DNA from: an uncultured Desulfobulbus sp.
Lineage (GTDB): Bacteria > Desulfobacterota > Desulfobulbia > Desulfobulbales > Desulfobulbaceae
DNA: 64,000 nucleotides
Assembly: GCF_963665445.1 (NCBI RefSeq)
Contig: NZ_OY762276.1
Coordinates: 4,520,601 to 4,584,600 of the forward strand
Direction of reading: 5' to 3'
The notes under the pieces were generated by a model. It was given only the letters and a program-made list of their open reading frames with translations, was not told the origin of the DNA and did not search any database. The number at the start of each line of letters is the position of its first letter. Position 1 is the stretch's first letter. The position numbers were made by a program, and so were the translations under genes. This document shows positions 36,411-45,229 of the stretch, piece after piece.

Positions 36411-37913
36411 ATGGCAGGTCAAAAAGTTCAGAGCGTGGCTATCGCAGCCACTAGGGAAAACTATTTTGAACAGCGCGAACTGAAGAAGGGGGCGGCAGGC
36501 TGGATTCTGCTCTCCTTTCTTGGGGTGGCGTATGTTATATCCGGCGATTTTGCCGGCTGGAATTTTGGTATAGAGAAGGCTGGATGGGGCGGGTTGCTCG
36601 TTGCCACCGTGCTCATGGCGGTGATGTATACCTCTATGGTCCTCTCTGAAGCGGAACTCTCCACCATCATTCCCTCTGCCGGTGGCGGCTATGGCTTTGC
36701 GCGCAGGGCCTTTGGTCCGCTGGGCGGCTACATGACCGGTGTCGGCATTCTCTTTGAGTACTGCATCGCACCGGCGGCAATCGTCTGTTTTATTGCCGGC
36801 TACTGCACCTCCCTGTTTGGCCCTGACGGCTCCCTGATCGGCTATATCCCGGCGGGTATGCAGGATGTGGTCAGCATCGTGCTGGGCGGCACCTGGGTGA
36901 CCAAGTTGCTCTTTTACGTGCTCTTTGTCGGCGTGCATCTTTTCGGCGTGGGCGAGGCCCTGACCCTGTGCATGATTATCACCGTCATTGCCGTTGCCGC
37001 TCTGGCCGCCTTTATCATCTCCATGATTCCCCACTACAACCCGGCCAACCTGTTTGACATCGCGCCTGCCCAGGGTACTGCCGGAGCCTCCTCCTTCCTG
37101 CCCCATGGCTGGATGGGGGTGTGGGCGGCCCTGCCTTTCGGCATGTGGTTCTTCCTCGGGGTTGAAGGTATTCCGCTGGCAGCCGAGGAGTGCGAAGATC
37201 CCACCAAGGATATGCCCAAGGCGATCATCACCGCCATGGTGATGCTGCTGATTTTTGCCTCACTCATCCTCGTGTTCGGCCCGGCCGGCTCTTCGGCCAA
37301 CCTGATCAAGGATGCCGCCGATCCCCTGATTGGCGCCATTCAGTCGCCCAACGCCTATGGTGGCCCCACCTTTGTTTCCCGGATGATCAACGTCGTCGGC
37401 CTGGCAGGTCTGGTGGCCAGCTTCTTCTCCTTGATTTACGGGGCTTCCCGCCAGTTTTTTGCCCTTTCCCGCGCCGGCTACCTCCCCACCTTCCTCTCCC
37501 TGACCGGAACCAGGAAAACCCCCTACGTGGCCCTGTTGGCCATCGGCGTGCTCGGTTTTCTCCTGTCCCTGGTGGTTGACGGCGACAGTCTGCTGGTTAT
37601 CGCCGTGTTCGGTGCCTCGATTTCCTATGTGCTCATGACCGCCTCCCATTTTGCGTTGCGGATCAAGGAGCCGGATCTCAAGCGTCCCTACAGAACCCCA
37701 GGCGGCAAATTCACCTCGGGGGTGAGCGTCATTCTCGGTTGCTTCGCCTTTGTGGCCTGTTTTCTCGCCAATGCCAAGATGACCTGTGTGGCCGCACTAA
37801 TCTATGGAGTGTTTCTCCTCTACTTCGTCCTCTACAGCCGCCGTCATCTGATCGCCAATGCACCGGAAGAGGAATTCGCCGCTATATCGGCTGCTGAAGA
37901 GGGGTTGAACTAA
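36411..37913 (+). CDS. eat: Ethanolamine permease (APC superfamily, Eat-type)
   Basis: 500 residues with about 12 membrane helices. GWILLSFLGVAYVISGDFAGWNFG and SELSTIIPSAGGGYGFARRAFGPLGGYMTG are APC signature segments; the Eat group is recognised by WFFLGVEGIPLAAEECEDPTKDMPKA and AEGDSLLV-like tail. Start is the ATG at 36411 with AAAGGA upstream. It lies first in the ethanolamine locus, behind the ANTAR attenuator, so ethanolamine import is induced with the enzymes. It replaces the EutH transporter of enterics, which is absent. Confidence 0.9.
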   Translation: MAGQKVQSVAIAATRENYFEQRELKKGAAGWILLSFLGVAYVISGDFAGWNFGIEKAGWGGLLVATVLMAVMYTSMVLSEAELSTIIPSAGGGYGFARRAFGPLGGYMTGVGILFEYCIAPAAIVCFIAGYCTSLFGPDGSLIGYIPAGMQDVVSIVLGGTWVTKLLFYVLFVGVHLFGVGEALTLCMIITVIAVAALAAFIISMIPHYNPANLFDIAPAQGTAGASSFLPHGWMGVWAALPFGMWFFLGVEGIPLAAEECEDPTKDMPKAIITAMVMLLIFASLILVFGPAGSSANLIKDAADPLIGAIQSPNAYGGPTFVSRMINVVGLAGLVASFFSLIYGASRQFFALSRAGYLPTFLSLTGTRKTPYVALLAIGVLGFLLSLVVDGDSLLVIAVFGASISYVLMTASHFALRIKEPDLKRPYRTPGGKFTSGVSVILGCFAFVACFLANAKMTCVAALIYGVFLLYFVLYSRRHLIANAPEEEFAAISAAEEGLN

Positions 37914-37933
37914 CGGGAATTAACGAAGTTTTT

Positions 37934-37962
37934 GCCGGGTTCGCAGGAGCTGCGAGCCCGGC
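37934..37962. other. Strong hairpin after eat (no T-run)
   Basis: 13-bp stem GCCGGGTTCGCAG/CTGCGAGCCCGGC with a GAG loop (one T-G pair), 20 bases after the eat stop. Without a T-run it may stop exonucleases or act as a Rho-type end instead of an intrinsic terminator. Confidence 0.5.
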
Positions 37963-38105
37963 TTGACCTGGATACCAAGACACCCTATAGATGTATATAA
38001 TTACCATTGAACCTCATCTCTTTAAGCTGAGTTTCGTTGGTAATCGTGTAAATCGAAACGTATCCCTAGAATCAGCGGGTACGGGAGAAAAGAGAGGCGG
38101 CTCCC

Positions 38106-38450
38106 ATGGAGGAAGAAAAACAACGGTTTATTCAAGAATATGTACCGGGCACCCAGCTGACCCTGGCCCATGTGATCGCCCGCCCACGGGAAATCGTCTG
38201 CGAGCACATCGGCATCGAAGGCAACTGTGACGCCATCGGTATCCTGACCATTACCCCGGGGGAAGCCGTCATCATTGCTGCGGACATCGCCACCAAGGCC
38301 GCGGATGTGGGCCTGGCCTTTCTCGATCGTTTCGGCGGCTCGCTGGTCATGACCGGCGACGTTGCCAGCGTCGAGGCCGCCATTGATGAGGTGAGAGATT
38401 ACGTTGCCGCCAACCTGCACTTCACCGTTGTCCCCATCACCAGATCTTAA
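38106..38450 (+). CDS. eutS: Microcompartment shell protein EutS
   Basis: 114 residues. RFIQEYVPGTQLTLAHVIARP, AIGILTITPGEAVIIAADIATKAADVGLAFLDRFGGSLVMTGDVASVEAAI is very close to enteric EutS, including the ITPGE and FLDRF segments. EutS is a circularly permuted hexameric BMC protein with a bent hexamer at edges of the ethanolamine compartment. It precedes eutV by 28 bases. Confidence 0.95.
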   Translation: MEEEKQRFIQEYVPGTQLTLAHVIARPREIVCEHIGIEGNCDAIGILTITPGEAVIIAADIATKAADVGLAFLDRFGGSLVMTGDVASVEAAIDEVRDYVAANLHFTVVPITRS

Positions 38451-38478
38451 GCTCTGACTGCGTAGAGGATAATGCACC

Positions 38479-39051
38479 ATGGGATACAGGATTGTCATAG
38501 CTGATGATGAACCCATCACTCGCATGGATTTACGGGAAATCCTGATCCACGCCGGATACGAGGTGGTCGGCGAGGCGACCGACGGCTTTGACGCCATAGA
38601 GTTGTGTCGCACATTAAAGCCGGATGTGGTGCTGCTGGATATCAAGATGCCCCTGCTGGACGGCTTGAAGGCTGCCCGGATCATCCATGAAGAGCAGCAT
38701 GCCAAATCCATACTCCTGTTGACCGCCTACAGCAGCATGGAGTTTGTCGACCAGGCCAAGACGGCCGGCGTGGTCGGCTATGTGGTCAAGCCGATCAAGG
38801 AAGAGTCCCTGATTCCCATGATCGAGGTCGGGATTGCCCGAGGTGAGGAACTGGCCCAGAAACAGCTAGAAATCGATCAGACCAAGAAACGGCTCGAGGC
38901 CCGGGCCCTTATCGAAAAGGCCAAGGGCGTCCTCATGAAAGAACACAATATCGGCGAGGAAGAGGCCTTTCAGATGATCAGAAAGCTGGGCATGGATAAG
39001 AGACGGCCCATGCAGGATATTGCAGAGATCATTCTGCTCAATCATCAGTGA
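38479..39051 (+). CDS. eutV: ANTAR response regulator EutV
   Basis: 190 residues: receiver domain (about 1-120) with phospho-acceptor Asp in PDVVLLDIKMP (near residue 55) and Lys in YVVKPIKEES; coiled linker; C-terminal ANTAR RNA-binding domain (ARALIEKAKGVLMKEHNIGEEEAFQMIRKLGMDKRRPMQDIAEIIL). Phosphorylated EutV binds two-hairpin RNA sites and prevents termination. Two such sites are in this locus (35987 and 40630). Its stop is 4 bases from the eutW start. Confidence 0.93.
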   Translation: MGYRIVIADDEPITRMDLREILIHAGYEVVGEATDGFDAIELCRTLKPDVVLLDIKMPLLDGLKAARIIHEEQHAKSILLLTAYSSMEFVDQAKTAGVVGYVVKPIKEESLIPMIEVGIARGEELAQKQLEIDQTKKRLEARALIEKAKGVLMKEHNIGEEEAFQMIRKLGMDKRRPMQDIAEIILLNHQ

Positions 39052-39055
39052 GTCC

Positions 39056-40516
39056 ATGGCTGGAACAGAAAACGACATGATCGGGCGCCTGTGCCGGGAG
39101 CATACGACCCTTGGCGAGGAAGATGTCCTCTGCATTCAGGAGGTCGCCCGCACGCTTGGCACGGTGGCCGACCTGATGCATTCCGATGTCTTCATTGACT
39201 GTAAAACGCGCAGTAAAGACGTGGCCATTGTCGTCGCCCAGGCCAGGCCCTCCAGCGGCAAAACCCTGTACCGTCATTCCGTCGTCGGCGAGTTCGCCTA
39301 CCGGGTCAATGAACCGGCAGCCCTGCGCACCCTGGACGTGGGCATGCCGACCCAGGACATGCTGGCGAAAACGCAGGAAAACAGGGATGTGCGCCAAAAC
39401 GTCTCGCCCATCAAAAACAAACAGGGCGAGGTTGTCGCCTGTCTGATCGCGGAAACCGACGTGACCAAGGCGGTGCAGGCCAAGCAGCACATTTCCGTTC
39501 TTTCCAAAACCACGGAACAGCTGGCGGAGACCCTGATGTCCATGCTCTCGCGGGAACAGGGCATCCCCTATCATGTGACCGATGGGATACTCCTCTTCAA
39601 CCGGGACGGGCTCTGCGTGTTCACCAATCCGGTCGCCCAGGCGATTTACAAAAAACTCGGCTATATGGGGCCGTTGGAAGAGCTGCATTTTTCAGACTTG
39701 GCTTTGGAAAATATCTTTTTTGAAGATATTCTCGAACAACCGCAGATCATTTCACCTGGAATAAACGTTGCCGGTCTGGTGCTGAATATTAAATATACCC
39801 CCATGTACAGTGTGAATAACACCACGCCAACGGGAGCTGTTATGTTGATGACTGATGAAACAGCCGTCATGCAAAAAGAAAAAGAGCTGATTTTGAAATC
39901 AGTCGCGCTGCAGGAAATACATCATCGGGTCAAGAACAATCTGCAGACCATTGCCAGTCTGCTGCGCCTGCAATCACGTCGTATCAACGATGCCACGGCC
40001 AAACAGGCGTTCAGCAAAAGTATCAGCAGGGTACTGTCCATTGCCGCAACCCATGAAATCCTGGCCCAGAACGGCATGGATGATGTCGATCTGCTGGAGA
40101 TGGTCAAACGCATTCTTGCCAGCGTGACCCAGCACAGCCTATCCACCAATCTCGATCTGCGCATACGGGTCGTGGGTGATGTCATCAAGACCAACTCGGA
40201 TATCGCCACCTCAATCGGCCTGGTGGTCAATGAGATCATTCAAAACAGCATCAAATACGCCTTTGAAGGGCGGGAGCAGGGGCTGATTGTCGTCGAGATC
40301 GTCAAGGGCAAGACCTGCTCCAACATCAGCATCACCGACGATGGCATCGGCTACGATGAGAGTAAAATTGTCGGCAGTAATTCCCTGGGATCGACCATCG
40401 TCAAGCAACTGGTGACGGACAAGCTGGGCGGCACCCTCCATGTCGATTCGGGGCCCAAGGGGACAAGGGTGTTTTTTGATTTTGTGACCAATACCCTCTA
40501 TTGCGGCGCCCAGTGA
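39056..40516 (+). CDS. eutW: Sensor histidine kinase EutW
   Basis: 486 residues from the ATG at 39056, just after eutV. N-terminal ligand-sensing domain of the H_kinase_N type (about 5-150, LGTVADLMHSDVFIDCKTR; VSPIKNKQGEVVACLIAETDV), PAS-like segment (about 185-290, ITDGILLFNRDGLCVFTNPV-type), then HisKA_2 with the phosphorylated His in EIHHRVKNNLQTIASLLRL and a HATPase (NEIIQNSIKYAFEGREQG; ITDDGIGYDES; LGSTIVKQLV). Cytoplasmic; in Enterococcus, EutW senses ethanolamine and phosphorylates EutV. The first domain would be the sensor. Confidence 0.93.
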   Translation: MAGTENDMIGRLCREHTTLGEEDVLCIQEVARTLGTVADLMHSDVFIDCKTRSKDVAIVVAQARPSSGKTLYRHSVVGEFAYRVNEPAALRTLDVGMPTQDMLAKTQENRDVRQNVSPIKNKQGEVVACLIAETDVTKAVQAKQHISVLSKTTEQLAETLMSMLSREQGIPYHVTDGILLFNRDGLCVFTNPVAQAIYKKLGYMGPLEELHFSDLALENIFFEDILEQPQIISPGINVAGLVLNIKYTPMYSVNNTTPTGAVMLMTDETAVMQKEKELILKSVALQEIHHRVKNNLQTIASLLRLQSRRINDATAKQAFSKSISRVLSIAATHEILAQNGMDDVDLLEMVKRILASVTQHSLSTNLDLRIRVVGDVIKTNSDIATSIGLVVNEIIQNSIKYAFEGREQGLIVVEIVKGKTCSNISITDDGIGYDESKIVGSNSLGSTIVKQLVTDKLGGTLHVDSGPKGTRVFFDFVTNTLYCGAQ

Positions 40517-40629
40517 TGGAGCGCCAGCGGGAGACAGGTCACTGTCGTAATTAACGAGTAAGATGCCCGGTCATTTTGGCCGGTACAGCCATGGATCTCC
40601 GCAGATGCGGAGAATAAAAACTGACCATC

Positions 40630-40674
40630 GTTTCGTCCAACGGCGTACGAAACATACGGTAGGCAACGAAGCCT
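40630..40674 (+). promoter_or_regulatory. EutV (ANTAR) dual-hairpin antitermination site upstream of eutA
   Basis: P1 (40630-40653): GTTTCGTCC/GTACGAAAC with loop AACGGC, identical in loop to that of the eat leader. P2 (40661-40674): AGGC/GCCT with loop AACGAA. Both loops have A1 and G4. The 3' arm of P2 lies inside the terminator's 5' arm (40671-40678), so they exclude each other. Two further hairpins upstream (CTCCGC/GCGGAG at about 40604-40619 and CCGGTC/GGCCGG at about 40569-40585) may stabilise the leader. Confidence 0.78.
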
Positions 40675-40720
40675 TCATCCAAAGGGGAGAACTGTTCCCT
40701 TTTGCATGAAGGCTTTTTTT
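40671..40720 (+). terminator. Regulated intrinsic terminator in the eutA leader
   Basis: GCCTTCAT (40671-40678) pairs with ATGAAGGC (40706-40713), with an inner AAAGGG/CCCTTT hairpin, then seven T. It lies between eutW and eutA, so without EutV binding eutW transcription would not continue into eutA. Confidence 0.85.
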
Positions 40721-40776
40721 GTTGTAGGTCCTGGGGATTGCCCAGGCCGACAGGTGCAGAGCGAGGCATGGGGAAT

Positions 40777-42216
40777 ATGGAAGACACTCTCTTAAGCGTG
40801 GGCATAGACATCGGCACATCGACAACCCAGTTGGTGTTCAGCCGTCTGACCCTGAAGAATATGGCCTCCTGCTTCTCGGTCCCTAAAATCAGGATCATGG
40901 CCAAGGAGGTCATTTTCACCAGCGACATTCACCAGACACCGCTCATCGCCGCCACCGAGATCGACGGTGTCAGGGTTCGGCAGATTGTCGAGGCGGAATA
41001 TGCGCGAGCCGGGATTTTGCCTGCCCAGGTCGGCACCGGCGCGGTGATCATCACCGGGGAAACGGCGCGAAAATCCAACGCAGCCGAGGTGTTGACCACC
41101 CTTTCCGGTCTGGCCGGTGAATTTGTCGTTGCCACCGCCGGACCGGCCCTGGAGGGCATCATTGCCGGCAAGGGCGCACATGCCGATGTCCTTTCAAGGG
41201 AGAGGGGGGCGGTGGTCGCCAATCTCGATATCGGCGGCGGCACAACCAACATTGCCGTCTTTCAGGGGGGCGAGGTCATCGATACTGCTTGCATGGATAT
41301 CGGTGGTCGCCTGGTCAGGTTCACCGACGGGGGCAAGGTCGCCTACGCCTCAACCAAGGCGAAACTGCTGGCTACGGATCTGGGGATACCGTTGCATGAA
41401 GGCCAGTTGCTGTCAGCACAGGAGATCAAGCGGTTGGCCGCAGGCATGGCCGGGATTCTTGAGCAGGTGCTTGGCTGTCGCGAACAGACCGAACTCACCG
41501 GACAGATGGCCACCGACAAGCTGCTCTCCCTGGACTATCGCATCGATTACCTCACCTTTTCCGGAGGTGTGGCCGAGTGCATGCAGCAGGAGGAGAAAGC
41601 CCCCCCTGTTGATCCCTTTCAATTCGGCGATATGGGCATCTATCTGGGCCGGGCTCTCATCAATTCGGCCCTTCCTGCGAGGTTTACCGTCCTCCAGGCA
41701 GACCATACCATCCGGGCCACGGTGGTGGGCGCGGGCTCGCATACCACCAGCATCAGCGGCTCCACCATCACCTTCGCCGAAAAGGCCCTGCCGCTGCAGA
41801 ATGTACCGGTGCTGAAACTCTCGCCCGAGGACGAGGCACAGCCTTTTGCGCGCTGGGAGGGACTCATTGCCCGCAAGCTCGACTGGTTTGCCCTGAAAGG
41901 TGAGCAGCAGGTGCCCGCCCTGGCCTTCAAGGGGCCCAAGGCACCTGGCTTTGATGACATTCAAGCCCTGGCTGCGGCCATTATCCGGGGCATGTCCGCG
42001 GTCCTCAAACCGCAAGATCCCCTGGTCGTGGTGGTGGAAAACGATCTCGCCAAGGCCCTGGGGCAGGCCTTGATCGTGCAGACCGGCCGGGAGCGGCAGA
42101 TCGTCTGCATCGACGCAGTGGCAGTGGAGCACGGCGACTATATCGATATCGGCAGTTCCATCGCCCATGGGAATGTCGTCCCGGTCATCGTCAAGACGCT
42201 GGCCCTGGGATATTAA
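40777..42216 (+). CDS. eutA: Ethanolamine ammonia-lyase reactivating factor EutA
   Basis: 479 residues from the ATG at 40777 (GAGCGAGG 10 bases upstream); an ATG at 40768 is also possible, but a TTG further upstream lies inside the terminator. Actin/Hsp70-like ATPase: SVGIDIGTSTTQLVFS, NLDIGGGTTNIAVFQGG, and TVVGAGSHTTSISGSTI. It removes inactive B12 from EutBC using ATP. It is the first gene after the attenuator. Confidence 0.93.
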   Translation: MEDTLLSVGIDIGTSTTQLVFSRLTLKNMASCFSVPKIRIMAKEVIFTSDIHQTPLIAATEIDGVRVRQIVEAEYARAGILPAQVGTGAVIITGETARKSNAAEVLTTLSGLAGEFVVATAGPALEGIIAGKGAHADVLSRERGAVVANLDIGGGTTNIAVFQGGEVIDTACMDIGGRLVRFTDGGKVAYASTKAKLLATDLGIPLHEGQLLSAQEIKRLAAGMAGILEQVLGCREQTELTGQMATDKLLSLDYRIDYLTFSGGVAECMQQEEKAPPVDPFQFGDMGIYLGRALINSALPARFTVLQADHTIRATVVGAGSHTTSISGSTITFAEKALPLQNVPVLKLSPEDEAQPFARWEGLIARKLDWFALKGEQQVPALAFKGPKAPGFDDIQALAAAIIRGMSAVLKPQDPLVVVVENDLAKALGQALIVQTGRERQIVCIDAVAVEHGDYIDIGSSIAHGNVVPVIVKTLALGY

Positions 42217-42248
42217 GTACTGCAAACGTAAAGGTTAAGGACCACATC

Positions 42249-43613
42249 ATGCGATTAAAAACAAAACTGTTTGGCACCGTCTACTCCTTCAACGACGTCA
42301 ACGACGTCATGGCCAAGGCCAACGAGGAAAAGTCCGGTGACCAGTTGGCAGGGCTTGCAGCCTCTTCCCTGACCGAGATGATTGCCGCCAAGGAGGTCTT
42401 GAGCAATCTCACCTTGGCTGACCTGCGCGAGCACCCGGCCGTGCCCTACGAGGAGGACGAGGTCACCCGCATCATCCAGGATCAGGTGAACGAGAAGATC
42501 TACAGCGGGATCAGAAACTGGACCCTGGCGGAGTTCCGCGAGTGGATTCTGTCCGACCAGGCCGACAGCTGTGCCATTCGCCGTGTCTCCCGGGGCCTCA
42601 CCTCGGAGATGGTCGCGGGCGTCACCAAGCTCATGTCCAACCTCGATCTGGTCTACGCCGCCTCGAAGATCGAGGTGACCGCGCACTGCAATACCACCAT
42701 CGGCAGGAAAGGGACGCTCGGGTTCCGTCTCCAGCCCAACCATACCACCGATGATCCGGACGGCATCCGCATCTCCACCTTTGAGGGGTTGAGCTACGGG
42801 GTGGGCGACGCGGTCATCGGCCTCAACCCGGTGAGCGACACCGTGGACTCGGTTTCCACCATCCTGCGCATGTTCCAGGAGATCAAGGAAACCTACCAGG
42901 TTCCCACTCAGATCTGCGTCCTGGCCCATGTGACCACCCAGATGGACGCGGTCCGTCAGGGAGCACCCGCGGATCTGATCTTCCAATCCATTGCCGGATC
43001 GGAAAAGGGCAACCGCGCCTTTGGCCTGGATGCGGCCCTGATGGCCGAAGCGCGTGATCTGGTGCTGCGGGAAGGGACCTCCACCGGCCCCAACGTGCTC
43101 TACTTCGAGACCGGCCAGGGCTCGGAGCTCTCCTCTGATGCCCACCACGGGGTGGATCAGGTCACCATGGAGGCCCGGTGCTACGGATTTGCCAAGAAAT
43201 TTGCCCCCTTCCTGGTGAACACCGTGGTCGGGTTCATCGGCCCGGAATACCTCTATGACGCCAAGCAGGTCACCCGGGCCGGGCTCGAAGACCATTTCAT
43301 GGGCAAACTCACCGGCCTGCCCATGGGCGTGGATGCCTGCTACACCAACCACATGAAAACCGACCAGAACGATATCGAAAACCTGGCCGTTCTCCTCGCC
43401 TCCGCAGGCTGCACCTATTTCATGGGCATCCCCCAGGGCGACGACATCATGCTCAACTACCAGTGCACCGGCTTCCATGATGCCGCCAGTCTCCGGCAGG
43501 TCCTCCGGCTGCGTCCTGTGGCGGAGTTCGAACAGTGGCTGGAGAAGATGGGTTTTCTTGCAAACGGACGCCTCGGCCCCCTGGCCGGCGACGCCTCGGC
43601 CTTCATTCGCTAA
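42249..43613 (+). CDS. eutB: Ethanolamine ammonia-lyase large subunit EutB
   Basis: 454 residues, full length. Key stretches: FGTVYSFNDVNDVMAKANEEKSGD, LMSNLDLVYAASKIEVTAHCNTTIG, RLQPNHTTDDPDG, GLSYGVGDAVIGLNPVSDT, GVDACYTNHMKTDQND and MGIPQGDDIMLNYQCT, all EutB signatures. The TIM-barrel subunit uses adenosylcobalamin radicals to make acetaldehyde and ammonia. The ATG follows TAAGGA. Confidence 0.98.
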   Translation: MRLKTKLFGTVYSFNDVNDVMAKANEEKSGDQLAGLAASSLTEMIAAKEVLSNLTLADLREHPAVPYEEDEVTRIIQDQVNEKIYSGIRNWTLAEFREWILSDQADSCAIRRVSRGLTSEMVAGVTKLMSNLDLVYAASKIEVTAHCNTTIGRKGTLGFRLQPNHTTDDPDGIRISTFEGLSYGVGDAVIGLNPVSDTVDSVSTILRMFQEIKETYQVPTQICVLAHVTTQMDAVRQGAPADLIFQSIAGSEKGNRAFGLDAALMAEARDLVLREGTSTGPNVLYFETGQGSELSSDAHHGVDQVTMEARCYGFAKKFAPFLVNTVVGFIGPEYLYDAKQVTRAGLEDHFMGKLTGLPMGVDACYTNHMKTDQNDIENLAVLLASAGCTYFMGIPQGDDIMLNYQCTGFHDAASLRQVLRLRPVAEFEQWLEKMGFLANGRLGPLAGDASAFIR

Positions 43614-43642
43614 CAAGAGCACGCCTCTAACGGAGACTCACT

Positions 43643-44566
43643 GTGATTTCTGAACAACAGATCAAGACCATAATCGATGAGGTGATCAAGAACCTCAATC
43701 TGGATGCGGCAGGTCCCAATCCACGCAATGCTGCCCCCAATGCGGCTGAGAGCGGCACCATGGCTGTCGGCCCGCAGGGGGTGAGTGCAGCAGCACCAGA
43801 GGACTGCGCCCTTGCAGATCTGGCCGCCGTCGACCTGCGCAAGCAACTGCTTGTCCCGCAGCCCAAGAATCGGGAGATGTACCTCAAGCTTAAAGAGACC
43901 ACCCCGGCACGGTTGGGGATATGGCATGCCGGTCCTCGGCCCCTGACCCGTTCCCTGCTGCGTTTTCGTGCCGATCATGCGGTGGCACAGGATGCGGTGT
44001 TCAACAACGTGTCGGAGGAGTTTCTCCAGTCCATCGGCGTTGAAACCATCCAGAGCTGCTGCCGCGACAAGGACGAGTTTCTCACCCGTCCTGATTTGGG
44101 GCGCAAGATTCCGGAGGATCAGGCCGCCAAACTGCAACAGATCTGCCCCAAGAACGCCAAGGTCCAGATCTATATCGCCGACGGCCTGAGTTCGACTGCG
44201 GTGGAGACCAATAGCATGGACACCTATCGGGCCCTTGTCCAGGGGCTGAGCACCATGGGGATTGCGGCCAACCCCCTCTTTTTTCTCCGCTATGGCCGCG
44301 TGCCCTCCATGGATGTCATCTCCGAGCTGATCACCCCCGAGGTCACGGTGCTGCTCATCGGCGAGCGACCGGGGCTGGCCACGGGCGAGAGCATGTCCTG
44401 CTACATGGCCTATCAGGCGAGCACAGCGCAGCCGGAGTCCAACCGCACGGTTATCTCCAACATCCATAAGGGCGGCACGCCCGCGGTCGAGGCCGGCGCC
44501 CACATCGCCGGGGTGGTCAAAAAGATGCTCGATCAGAAGGCCTCCGGCCTGAATCTGAAACTCTAG
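43643..44566 (+). CDS. eutC: Ethanolamine ammonia-lyase small subunit EutC
   Basis: 307 residues from a GTG at 43643 (CGGAGA upstream). N-terminal helix (ISEQQIKTIIDEVIKNLNLD) resembles an encapsulation peptide. C-terminal core ARLGIWHAGPRPLTRSLLRFRADHAVAQDAVF, VYIYIADGLSSTAVE-type segment, ITPEVTVLLIGERPGLATGESMSCYMAYQ and VISNIHKGGTPAVEAGAHIA are EutC. It binds the cobalamin with EutB. Confidence 0.96.
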   Translation: MISEQQIKTIIDEVIKNLNLDAAGPNPRNAAPNAAESGTMAVGPQGVSAAAPEDCALADLAAVDLRKQLLVPQPKNREMYLKLKETTPARLGIWHAGPRPLTRSLLRFRADHAVAQDAVFNNVSEEFLQSIGVETIQSCCRDKDEFLTRPDLGRKIPEDQAAKLQQICPKNAKVQIYIADGLSSTAVETNSMDTYRALVQGLSTMGIAANPLFFLRYGRVPSMDVISELITPEVTVLLIGERPGLATGESMSCYMAYQASTAQPESNRTVISNIHKGGTPAVEAGAHIAGVVKKMLDQKASGLNLKL

Positions 44567-44575
44567 GAGAGAGAT

Positions 44576-45229
44576 ATGAAAGGTGACGCTCTACGCGCCA
44601 ATGTCCTCAGTGTACGCATCCTGCCCAATGTGGACAGCGAGCTGATCAGAGAACTCGGTCTTGTTCCAGGCCATCGCAGCATCGGCATGATCACCACCGA
44701 CTGCGACGATGTCGGCTACAGCGCCCTGGACGAGGCCACCAAGAAGGCGGCGGTCAACGTGGCCTATGCCAAGTCCTTTTACGGCGGTGCGGCCAATGCC
44801 TCGACCAAGCTGGCCGGTGAATTTATCGGCATTCTCTCCGGGCCGGACCCGGCGGAGGTGCGGGCCGGGATCGACGCAGCCGTCCACTATGTGGAGCACG
44901 AGGCCAGCTTTTATTCGGCCAATGAGGATGATTCCATTGCCTACTTCGCCCACTGCATATCCCGCACCGGCTCTTTTCTCTCCAAGAACGCCGGTATTGC
45001 CGAGGGGGAGGCTCTCGCTTATTTGGTGGCCCCGCCCCTGGAGGCGATGTTCTCCCTGGATGCGGCGCTGAAGGCGGCGGATGTGCGCATGGTCACCTTC
45101 TACGGCCCGCCCACGGAAACCAACTTCGGCGGCGGCCTGCTCACCGGCAGCCAGTCGGCCTGCAAGGCGGCCTGCGATGCCTTTGCCGAGGCGGTGCTCT
45201 CCGTTGCCGCCCGGCCGCATGGCCTCTGA
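44576..45229 (+). CDS. eutL: Microcompartment shell protein EutL (tandem BMC trimer)
   Basis: 217 residues. IGMITTDCDDVGYSALDEATKKAAV, VYAKSFYGGAANASTKLAGEFIGILSGPDPAEV, and the second repeat AAVHYVEHEASFYSANEDDSIAYFAHCISRTGSFLS, ending MVTFYGPPTETNFGGGLLTGSQSACKAACDAFA. Two permuted BMC domains form a trimer with a gated pore. ATG at 44576 follows GGAGAGAG. Confidence 0.96.
   Translation: MKGDALRANVLSVRILPNVDSELIRELGLVPGHRSIGMITTDCDDVGYSALDEATKKAAVNVAYAKSFYGGAANASTKLAGEFIGILSGPDPAEVRAGIDAAVHYVEHEASFYSANEDDSIAYFAHCISRTGSFLSKNAGIAEGEALAYLVAPPLEAMFSLDAALKAADVRMVTFYGPPTETNFGGGLLTGSQSACKAACDAFAEAVLSVAARPHGL

Noticed and set aside
36162..37106. 314-codon minus-strand frame opposite the eat gene
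   Set aside because: Its composition (His, Gly, Asp, Gln rich) is typical of a shadow of a GC-rich gene; the plus-strand permease is unambiguous.
40702..40776. EutA start at TTG 40702
   Set aside because: It would place the start inside the terminator hairpin and T-run of the attenuator; ATG 40777 has a plausible ribosome site.
40520..40776. Cobalamin riboswitch in the eutA leader
   Set aside because: The B12-box sequence was not found; the hairpins fit an ANTAR target instead.
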